This document shows positions 1 through 5,523 of a DNA stretch of 7,154 nucleotides, in pieces (within the stretch, counting starts at the first letter, position 1; each line of letters opens with the position of its first letter). This DNA is from Kiritimatiellia bacterium. GTDB taxonomy: Bacteria > Verrucomicrobiota > Kiritimatiellia > B70-G9. The DNA lies in assembly GCA_012961745.1 (NCBI GenBank), contig DTYT01000132.1, positions 1 through 7,154 of the forward strand. The letters run 5' to 3'. Both the position numbers and the translations under genes were made by a program. The notes beneath the pieces are model-generated. The model did not search any database. It was not told the origin of the DNA and saw nothing but the letters and a program-made list of their open reading frames with translations.

Positions 1-661
1 CGCGCAGTTGCGAAAAATGCACCGACACCGATGCTTGTTCAGCGATAGACTCCAGCAGCGTCCGATCCGATCGCGTGAAAGCGTTCCCGTCGGCACGGTT
101 CACCACGACGATCACACCGATCACCCGGTCATGGAAGCGCATGGGGGCTGCCAAAGCCGTATGCACCTCCAAGAGGTCTCCGGAATAACGCGGAGCGCGG
201 GGATCACGCTCCGGATCTTCCACCAGCACGCATCCCCCGAGCGCCGCCTCGCCTACCAGTCCCTCCCCCTCTTTGATGCGTTCGCTCAATACCGCTTCGC
301 GCAGTCGCTTGGCTCCGCCACCAACCCAATCTACCGACGACCCGTTCCGCGTCCCTGCCATCGGTGGAAACATCCCCGCAACCGCTCGGGCCCGCAATAC
401 CTTCCCCTCCTTATCGAAAAGATAGATCGCTCCTGCGGAGGCACGCACGATGCGCAATGCATAGAAAAGAACCCGGTTGAGCAGCAGATCGGTATCCACG
501 TCTTCGGCACCGGCGAACACTTCCCCCACATCATGTACAAATCCCACCATAACCTGCTTTTCCTGCAGAAGCCGGTTGACCTCCCCCCTGAGCCTGACTA
601 TATGCAGGGCTAGTCCGACGAAAGTCAGCGCCAGCAGGGAAATACTGACCACACAAATCAT
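1..661 (-). CDS. Membrane-anchored GAF-domain signalling protein, N-terminal part (runs off left edge)
   Basis: An open minus-strand frame of 220 codons starts at ATG 661-659 and continues past base 1, so the C-terminal part is missing. Residues about 2-21 (ICVVSISLLALTFVGLALH) form one membrane segment. Residues about 22-45 are a charged, probably coiled-coil linker. Residues about 50-217 fit a GAF domain, with a typical ending: a strand IGVIVVVNRADG followed by the helix LLESIAEQASVSV. GAF domains bind small ligands or mediate dimerisation and usually sit ahead of an output domain. The STAS gene just upstream makes a SpoIIE/PP2C-type phosphatase output plausible, but a histidine kinase or GGDEF output is equally unexcluded. 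The start is uncertain: the nearest GGAGG lies about 16 bases before ATG 661. The frame stays open upstream for 20 codons to the STAS stop, and a one-base error there could give a start at 722. Confidence 0.8.
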   Translation of the reverse strand, partial: MICVVSISLLALTFVGLALHIVRLRGEVNRLLQEKQVMVGFVHDVGEVFAGAEDVDTDLLLNRVLFYALRIVRASAGAIYLFDKEGKVLRARAVAGMFPPMAGTRNGSSVDWVGGGAKRLREAVLSERIKEGEGLVGEAALGGCVLVEDPERDPRAPRYSGDLLEVHTALAAPMRFHDRVIGVIVVVNRADGNAFTRSDRTLLESIAEQASVSVHFSQLR

Positions 662-721
662 AGCTGCCCGGTCCGAGCCTCCACCGCGGCTACGGCCACG
701 GATCCACCAGCGGGCCCCGCA

Positions 722-1288
722 TCAACTCTCACCGGTGGAATGTGAACTCCTTTCCAAATACTCCACCACATCCCTGAAACGCGGAACGTTTTCCGGCCTA
801 AGGTTCATCAGTTCCCGGTGGGCCTCGAGCATGGTCCTGCGGGTCCCGGTCACGTCCTCGTGCACATCCAGCTCCACGAAATCGGCGGCTTCTCCCAGAA
901 GGGATCTTAATTCCTCGGCTGGCATGCCCGCCACGGCCGGACGCACCACCGTGTCCAGTCCCAAAGTCGAAAGCAGCGCCCGGGCATGCGAAGTCAGGTT
1001 AACCATTAGAATCTCACCCTGTCTTTCGCGCGACAATCGGGATGCCAGCCCGGCAATGACCCCCATGAAAGTACTATCCATCTGGGTGCAGTGCCGCATG
1101 TCGAAGATCATCTGATCAAGACCCCGCTGGATCGCCTGCTCACCATAGCGCTTCAGCGAGGGTGCCAACTGGTAAGAACCCCGCCCGATAACCCGAATCA
1201 CCGCCTGCTTCCCGACTTCCGCCACCAGAAGGCGGGACGCCGACCCTTCCTCCCGTGTATGGTCTTCGGGCATCACTCGTGCAGACAT
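722..1288 (-). CDS. STAS-domain protein, anti-sigma factor antagonist-like, with helical C-terminal tail
   Basis: This 188-residue soluble protein has no signal peptide or membrane segment. Residues about 18-118 look like a STAS domain of the RsbV/SpoIIAA kind: a strand around AVIRVIGRGSY, then IFDMRHCTQMDSTFMGVIAGLA. In that stretch DST (71-73) sits where the regulatory phosphoserine loop of antagonists lies, followed by the Gly-rich helix start. Family members bind an anti-sigma kinase and are switched by Ser/Thr phosphorylation. Residues about 120-188 form an extra, mostly helical and acidic tail that minimal antagonists of roughly 110 residues lack. The start is ATG 1288, preceded by AGTAGGAA almost touching the start codon; GTG 1276 or ATG 1273 are alternatives. 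It follows rsmI by about 70 bases and precedes the GAF gene. STAS assignment is good; partner and target are unknown. Confidence 0.82.
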   Translation of the reverse strand: MSARVMPEDHTREEGSASRLLVAEVGKQAVIRVIGRGSYQLAPSLKRYGEQAIQRGLDQMIFDMRHCTQMDSTFMGVIAGLASRLSRERQGEILMVNLTSHARALLSTLGLDTVVRPAVAGMPAEELRSLLGEAADFVELDVHEDVTGTRRTMLEAHRELMNLRPENVPRFRDVVEYLERSSHSTGES

Positions 1289-1310
1289 TTCCTACTGCTA
1301 CTGCACCGCT

Positions 1311-1340
1311 AGTATCGCGTTTCCCAGAGTATCAATGCAA
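1311..1340 (-). promoter_or_regulatory. Possible sigma-70-like promoter for the STAS gene
   Basis: In the roughly 70-base gap between rsmI and the STAS gene, the minus strand reads TTGCAT (1340-1335), an 18-base spacer and GATACT (1316-1311). This would start transcription near 1304, about 16 bases before the STAS start codon. The match to consensus is only partial (3/6 and 4/6). It would let the signalling genes be expressed apart from the dehydrogenase operon. Confidence 0.3.
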
Positions 1341-1358
1341 GCGCTTCACCATTCGAAA

Positions 1359-2108
1359 TCAGCCCCGCTTCCCACCCCCTCCGCGATACTGGGCCCGCCC
1401 GATCACCACAGTGAACTCTCCCCGGACCGTACCAGCCGCCATTTGCCTTCGGACATCGGTTGCCGTGCCTTCGTAGCATTCTTCGTGCCGCTTAGTCATC
1501 TCGCGGGCAATAAACAACCGACGTTGGGGATCGAGCCGCTCGATATCCCCCAACAGCCGAAAGAATCGGTGTGGAGCTTCGAAAATCACACAGGGACATT
1601 CCATGCGCAACAGCATAAGCAGCTCAGCCTTGCGACGGGCGCCCTTCCGGGGGAGAAATCCCGCGAAAAAGAAGGCACCGCCACCTTCTCCGCTGAGCAC
1701 CAATGCTGCCAGCACGGCACACGGCCCGGGAACAACCGTCACCGGCACCCCAGCGCGTCGGCACTCCACGGCAACCCGCGACCCCGGATCAGATACCCCG
1801 GGCATACCGGCATCGGTGACCAGCGCCACCGCCCGCCCACGCCCCACTTCCCTCACTACCCGCTCGGCCCGCTGTGCCTCATTAAACCGGTGACAACTGA
1901 CCAATCGGACATGGATGTTGAAGTGCGACAGCAAATTGCGCGTACGCCGGGTATCCTCCGCCATGACCAGATCCACACTACGCAGGATGCGTAAGGCCCG
2001 CAGAGTTATGTCCTCCAGGTTACCGATGGGTGTTCCCACCAGATAGAGCCCGGGAGCTAGTGCCTGCTCTTGACTCTGCCGGGATTCGCGGCCAGTCGTT
2101 CCGCTCAT
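1359..2108 (-). CDS. rsmI: 16S rRNA (cytidine(1402)-2'-O)-methyltransferase RsmI
   Basis: RsmI uses S-adenosylmethionine to 2'-O-methylate C1402 in the 16S rRNA decoding centre of the 30S subunit. The 249-residue product shows the family signatures in order: LVGTPIGNLEDITLRALRIL (23-42), AEDTRRTRNLL (50-60), ALVTDAGMPGVSDPGSRV (95-112), VVPGPCAVLAAL (126-137), AGFLPRK (149-155), FEAPHRFFRLLGDIE (176-190), REMTKRHEE (202-210) and GEFTVVI (230-236). It is shorter than the common 270-290-residue form: the sequence ends soon after the methylase core in a Gly/Lys/Arg tail (RGGGGKRG), so the small C-terminal domain is missing. The ATG overlaps the E2 stop in ATGA, with only a distant GAGG about 13 bases upstream, pointing to translation coupled to the E2 gene. 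Function is firm from sequence; the operon link is inference. Confidence 0.95.
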   Translation of the reverse strand: MSGTTGRESRQSQEQALAPGLYLVGTPIGNLEDITLRALRILRSVDLVMAEDTRRTRNLLSHFNIHVRLVSCHRFNEAQRAERVVREVGRGRAVALVTDAGMPGVSDPGSRVAVECRRAGVPVTVVPGPCAVLAALVLSGEGGGAFFFAGFLPRKGARRKAELLMLLRMECPCVIFEAPHRFFRLLGDIERLDPQRRLFIAREMTKRHEECYEGTATDVRRQMAAGTVRGEFTVVIGRAQYRGGGGKRG

Positions 2109-3367
2109 GCCAGTTCCAGTTCCTCGGCGGACAAGCTCTCCATATGCTCCTGGAGGTTTCGCAGGAAACGTCCCCCTAGCTCACCGTCTATCACCCGATG
2201 GTCGAAGGAAAGGCTCATGTACATCATCTCCCGCGGTACGATCCGGTCGCCCTCTACTACCGGTGTGCAGGAAATTGCCCCCATTCCCAGTATAGCCACC
2301 TGAGGCTGATTGATGATCGGGGTTCCCAAGATACTTCCATGCGCACCGAAGTTGGAAATGGTGAACGTACCCCGCTCAACGTGTTCTCTCTTCAGTGCAC
2401 GTTCGCGCGCCAGGTAGATCAAGTGCGTCAAATCACGCGCGATGCGGGGAAAACTCTTCCGATCGGCGTGCCACACCACCGGAACCACCAGACTCTCATC
2501 AGCCAGAGCCACAGCGCAGCCGATGTTGATTTCGTCACGCAGGATGATGTTCGTGCCGCAGACCACGGAATTGATCATGGGGAAATCCGGCAGCACCCGG
2601 GAGCAGACGTACATCATCACCGCCGTGTAGCTCAGGCGGGCCTCGTGGCGCTGTAGAAAGGATTCGCGATACCTATTCCTCAGGTCCACCACTTTGCTCA
2701 TGTCCACCGGATGAACCATGGTCACGTGGGCACTCGTCCGCACCGACATTACCATGTGGTCGGCGATCGTCTTGCGCACCGAGGACATCGGTACCACCTT
2801 GCCCAGAGTCGAAAGCTCGGCTCCGTTCGGTGCGGGCTTGCCTACCATCCCTTCGACCGAAGGAGTGCCCACCGGCCGCCGTGCCAGATACTCCAGTATG
2901 TCGCGCTTGGTAATACGCCCGTTGACACCCGAGCCCTGCAGGGAGCGCAGTTCTTCGAGACCGATGCCATTGACCATCGCCAATCTGAGCACATACGGAG
3001 AGAAGTAGGCCTTGTCCACCTCGGGTATACGCTGCTCGAAACGCCGTTCCGGACGCCGGGAAATTTCCTCCCCACGGCCAGGCGCGCCGATCGACTCCCG
3101 TCCTTCCCCCACCAACAGCTCCTCTCCTTCAGCTTCGATATAACCAATCACCTCGCCAGCGGCCGCGGTTTCTCCCTCCTGTTTCAGGCAACTGGCCAGG
3201 ATGCCTGTGGCGGGACTCTCGATTTCCACGTTGGCTTTGTCGGTTTCCACTTCCACGATGATTTCGTCCGCGTTCACCCGCTCGTTAACCTTCCGCAACC
3301 AGCGTAGAATGGTGCCTTCGGCGATACTCTCGCCCATCTGCGGCATCACTATGGGCACCCGCGCCAT
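2105..3367 (-). CDS. pdhC: Dihydrolipoamide acyltransferase (E2) of a 2-oxoacid dehydrogenase complex, probably pyruvate dehydrogenase
   Basis: E2 is the core of the complex. It carries acyl groups on a lipoyl arm and transfers them to CoA, giving acetyl-CoA if the substrate is pyruvate. The 420-residue product has one N-terminal lipoyl domain (2-78) with the lipoylated lysine K44 in VETDKANVEI. A charged linker (80-120) lacks the usual Ala/Pro richness. A peripheral subunit-binding domain follows (about 122-160, FSPYVLRLA to GRITKRDILEYL), then the catalytic acyltransferase domain (about 188-410). The active-site motif is SFDHRVIDGELGGRFL, with H390 and D394. I chose ATG 3367 because GAGGG sits 8 bases upstream and the lipoyl domain begins directly there. 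The frame is open to TTG 3409 and ATG 3406, the latter forming a TGATG overlap with the E1 beta stop but lacking a ribosome-binding site. Acyl specificity cannot be read from the sequence with certainty. Confidence 0.93.
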   Translation of the reverse strand: MARVPIVMPQMGESIAEGTILRWLRKVNERVNADEIIVEVETDKANVEIESPATGILASCLKQEGETAAAGEVIGYIEAEGEELLVGEGRESIGAPGRGEEISRRPERRFEQRIPEVDKAYFSPYVLRLAMVNGIGLEELRSLQGSGVNGRITKRDILEYLARRPVGTPSVEGMVGKPAPNGAELSTLGKVVPMSSVRKTIADHMVMSVRTSAHVTMVHPVDMSKVVDLRNRYRESFLQRHEARLSYTAVMMYVCSRVLPDFPMINSVVCGTNIILRDEINIGCAVALADESLVVPVVWHADRKSFPRIARDLTHLIYLARERALKREHVERGTFTISNFGAHGSILGTPIINQPQVAILGMGAISCTPVVEGDRIVPREMMYMSLSFDHRVIDGELGGRFLRNLQEHMESLSAEELELA

Positions 3368-3405
3368 CACCGTCGCCCTCAAATCCCCAGAAAAGCCTCT
3401 GTCCA

Positions 3406-4389
3406 TCAATACTCGATCAGATTCAACAGCTCACGCTTTATTTTGCCGACCGACGGCCGGTAGGCCGCTTCCAGGGACGGCGCGAAGGGTATGGGTACGT
3501 CCGGTGCGGTTACCCTCACCGGCGGTGCATCCAGCAGATGAAAAACCTGCTCCGCAACGAACGCCACGATCTCCGCTCCGTAACCGCACGTGCGCCACGC
3601 CTCATGGACCACCATCACCCGGTTGGTGGCGGCGGCGGCTGCCAGCACGGCGTCCCGGTCGTAGGGTTTCAACGTCCGTAGGTCCAAAACCATTACATCA
3701 TAGCCCTGTTCGGCGGTAAGCTCGTCAGCGGCCTGCAGGGCCTCATGGACCATGGCCCCATAAGTGATCACCACTGCATCATCACCGTCCCGGCACACCC
3801 GGGCGGCGCCAAGGTCCTCGGGCTCGAATTGCTCTGAAAGCAGTTGCTTCACGCGGCGGTAAAGATACTTGTTCTCCAGAAAAATAACTGGATTGGGATC
3901 AAAAATGGCCGAATAGATCAACCCCCGCGCATCCGATGGAAACGCCGGATAGACCACCTTGACTCCGGGCACATGACTGAAAAGAGCTTCCAGGTCTTCA
4001 GAATGAAACGGCCCTCCACCGAAACCACCGCCACAAGGAGCGCGGACGGTTATGGGCACCGGGTTCGCAGTACGGTAATACGTAGTACCCGCATTGGCCA
4101 GTATCTGATGAAACGCCGTCATTCCGAAATCCACGAACTGCAGCTCCGCCACCGGTAACAGACCGCACAGCCCCATCCCCACCGCACCGCCGAGAATGGC
4201 CGATTCGCTGACCGGCGTATCGAACACCCGCTCTTCCCCGAATTCCTCTTGCAGGCCGGCAGTCAGCTTGAACGCCCCGCCGAATCGGCCCACGTCTTCG
4301 CCAAATACCACCACACGAGGATCGTCGCGCAGGGCATGCCGCAGGCCGTCGCGGATCGCCTCAAGATAGGTCATTTCCTCGCGGCGCAT
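3406..4389 (-). CDS. pdhB: 2-oxoacid (probably pyruvate) dehydrogenase E1 component, beta subunit
   Basis: E1 beta pairs with E1 alpha to form the thiamine-diphosphate-dependent E1 heterotetramer, which decarboxylates the 2-oxoacid and reductively acylates the E2 lipoyl group. The 327-residue product is full length. It opens with MTYLEAIRDGL and VVVFGEDVGRFGGAFK, and FDTPVSESAILGGAVGMG contains the conserved glutamate E62 expected to activate the cofactor. It then has PFHSEDLEALFSHVPGVKVVYP (127-148), an LDLRTLKPYD linker (236-245) and a C-terminal transketolase-type domain with VHEAWRTCGYGAEI and PDVPIPFAPSLE. I chose ATG 4389 because GGAGG (4403-4399) lies 9 bases upstream; GTG 4395 and ATG 4374 are alternatives. 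It overlaps the end of E1 alpha by 29 bases, so the two subunits are probably translationally coupled. Branched-chain specificity is a less likely alternative. Confidence 0.94.
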   Translation of the reverse strand: MRREEMTYLEAIRDGLRHALRDDPRVVVFGEDVGRFGGAFKLTAGLQEEFGEERVFDTPVSESAILGGAVGMGLCGLLPVAELQFVDFGMTAFHQILANAGTTYYRTANPVPITVRAPCGGGFGGGPFHSEDLEALFSHVPGVKVVYPAFPSDARGLIYSAIFDPNPVIFLENKYLYRRVKQLLSEQFEPEDLGAARVCRDGDDAVVITYGAMVHEALQAADELTAEQGYDVMVLDLRTLKPYDRDAVLAAAAATNRVMVVHEAWRTCGYGAEIVAFVAEQVFHLLDAPPVRVTAPDVPIPFAPSLEAAYRPSVGKIKRELLNLIEY

Positions 4390-5380
4390 ATACACCTTCC
4401 TCCAGGGTAGCCGGATCAGGCTCCGGTTCGGCCAAAGCTCGGCGGTACGCCCGATCTACCTCCTGCCGGCACTCGCCATCCAGCGCGGAAAAATCTTCCT
4501 CGGAGATCACTCCGGCCTCCACAAGCGTCTTCACCGCACGAACAATCGGGTCGCGGCGTGAAAACTTCCGTAGAAGGCTCTTCGGCACGTAGGAAAAGTC
4601 GTCATGCTCCCCGTGCCCACGCATGCGCATGGTTTCACATTCCAGCAGCACCGGGCGGGCTTCGTGGCGGATCTTCCTGCTCAGACGCTGCACAAAAAGA
4701 TACAGGCCCACCGCATCGTTACCATCCACCCGGTACCCTTCCATTCCGTATCCGACCGCCCGGTCGGCCAGATTGCGGCAACGATACTGCCGGCTGACCG
4801 GAGTGGAATAGGCATATTGATTGTTCTCCAGAACGAAGACCACCGGAACATCCATGACCGACGCGAAATTGAGTGCTTCGTGAAAATCACCGGTGCTGCT
4901 TGCTCCGTCACCGAAATAGGCGAATCCGATACTCTCAGAGCCCCGGCGGCGGCGAGCGATCACCGCGCCGACGATCACTGGCAACATGGCGCCCAGATGC
5001 GAAACCATAGTCAGAACTCCGAGGGAGAGATTTCCGTAATGGACGTTCCCATCGCGTCCCCCAGTCGGCCCAGTGGCGCGTCCCAGATACTGCCGGAATA
5101 TGTTGAGAACCGTCTCCCCGCGGCCGATATGGACGGTCATATCACGAATCAGCGGTGAAAAAAGATCTTCCGGACGGGAGTTCAACGTCGTGGCGGCACC
5201 GATGGCCTCCTGTCCGATACCCGCGTACACTCCGCCAAATATCCGCCCCTGGTGATAAAGTCTGATCAGCCGTTCTTCCGTCCGCCGCGCCAGCAGCATG
5301 CATCGCAAAAGTAGACTCCAGGTTTGGCGATCCACCTTTCGGATTTCCTCGGCTGGAGCCGCTATTCGAGTCCTGCGCAT
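4361..5380 (-). CDS. pdhA: 2-oxoacid (probably pyruvate) dehydrogenase E1 component, alpha subunit
   Basis: This 339-residue cytoplasmic subunit carries the thiamine-diphosphate fold of the alpha2-beta2 E1 enzyme. It opens with the family helix LLLRCMLLARRTEERLIRLY (23-42), then GRIFGGVYAGIGQEAIGAA. The cofactor/Mg motif GDG (157-159) to NN (186-187) is intact in YFGDGASSTGDFHEALNFA and VFVLENNQYAYSTP. The loop that carries the regulatory serines of mitochondrial E1 alpha reads MRMRGHGEHDDFSYVP, without those serines, as expected in bacteria. ATG 5380 is chosen because CAGGG lies 8 bases upstream and homology-like sequence starts soon after. The frame stays open to ATG 5518, but that 46-residue extension has no domain character and would cover the promoter region. 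It is first gene of the operon and divergent from malic enzyme. Pyruvate specificity rests on context; branched-chain or acetoin dehydrogenase is possible. Confidence 0.92.
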   Translation of the reverse strand: MRRTRIAAPAEEIRKVDRQTWSLLLRCMLLARRTEERLIRLYHQGRIFGGVYAGIGQEAIGAATTLNSRPEDLFSPLIRDMTVHIGRGETVLNIFRQYLGRATGPTGGRDGNVHYGNLSLGVLTMVSHLGAMLPVIVGAVIARRRRGSESIGFAYFGDGASSTGDFHEALNFASVMDVPVVFVLENNQYAYSTPVSRQYRCRNLADRAVGYGMEGYRVDGNDAVGLYLFVQRLSRKIRHEARPVLLECETMRMRGHGEHDDFSYVPKSLLRKFSRRDPIVRAVKTLVEAGVISEEDFSALDGECRQEVDRAYRRALAEPEPDPATLEEGVYAPRGNDLS

Positions 5381-5395
5381 GGCGCTAACCCTGTT

Positions 5396-5401
5396 ACTAT
5401 A
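5396..5401 (-). promoter_or_regulatory. Possible -10 element for the dehydrogenase operon
   Basis: On the minus strand TATAGT lies 15 bases upstream of the E1 alpha start codon at 5380, in a locally AT-rich patch (GATTTATAGTAAC) of an otherwise GC-rich spacer. No good -35 is present at 16-18 bases; TTGGCG at 5419-5414 is too close (12 bases). It would give a very short leader carrying the CAGGG ribosome-binding site. This is weak evidence from base composition and position. Confidence 0.22.
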
Positions 5402-5462
5402 AATCGCATTGCCCGCCAAGACGGTTTTCGCCCCGCAAGGAGGGCTCTCACCCGGAAAAGAC

Positions 5463-5491
5463 TTGCAGTGCCCGCCGCTTCGCGGAAATAT
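5463..5491 (+). promoter_or_regulatory. Possible promoter for malic enzyme
   Basis: TTGCAG (5463-5468), a 17-base spacer and AAATAT (5486-5491) lie upstream of the malic enzyme start at 5524. Each hexamer matches the sigma-70 consensus at only 3 of 6 positions. The spacer holds a small CCGC-TTC-GCGG hairpin (5475-5485). The position suits a leader of about 25-30 bases that would include the inverted repeat next to the start codon. Confidence 0.22.
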
Positions 5492-5498
5492 CGCCGCG

Positions 5499-5518
5499 GT
5501 GCCGTCACGAATCGGCAC
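5499..5518. repeat. Inverted repeat GTGCCG-N8-CGGCAC just before the malic enzyme start
   Basis: There is a perfect 6-base inverted repeat, GTGCCG (5499-5504) and CGGCAC (5513-5518), separated by TCACGAAT. It ends 5 bases before the malic enzyme ATG. As RNA it could form a hairpin over the ribosome-binding region, where no Shine-Dalgarno sequence is visible. As DNA it could be an operator in the divergent spacer. The structure is seen directly; a function is inferred. Confidence 0.35.
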
Positions 5519-5523
5519 ATGCT

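Noticed and set aside
8..613. 201-codon plus-strand open frame at the left end
   Set aside because: It lies opposite the GAF gene and encodes a His/Arg/Pro-rich low-complexity product with no family features; a GC-rich shadow frame.
1335..1994. 219-codon plus-strand open frame across rsmI
   Set aside because: It is antisense to a clearly recognised RsmI and its product has no domain-like pattern.
2711..3307. 198-codon plus-strand open frame across the E2 gene
   Set aside because: Antisense shadow of an intact E2 coding region; composition is His/Arg-biased.
4604..5158. 184-codon plus-strand open frame across E1 alpha
   Set aside because: Antisense to the GDG...NN cofactor region of E1 alpha, with no recognisable domains.
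5381..5518. 46-residue N-terminal extension of E1 alpha from ATG 5518
   Set aside because: No domain or targeting signal, it would cover the divergent control region, and ATG 5380 has a CAGGG at good spacing.
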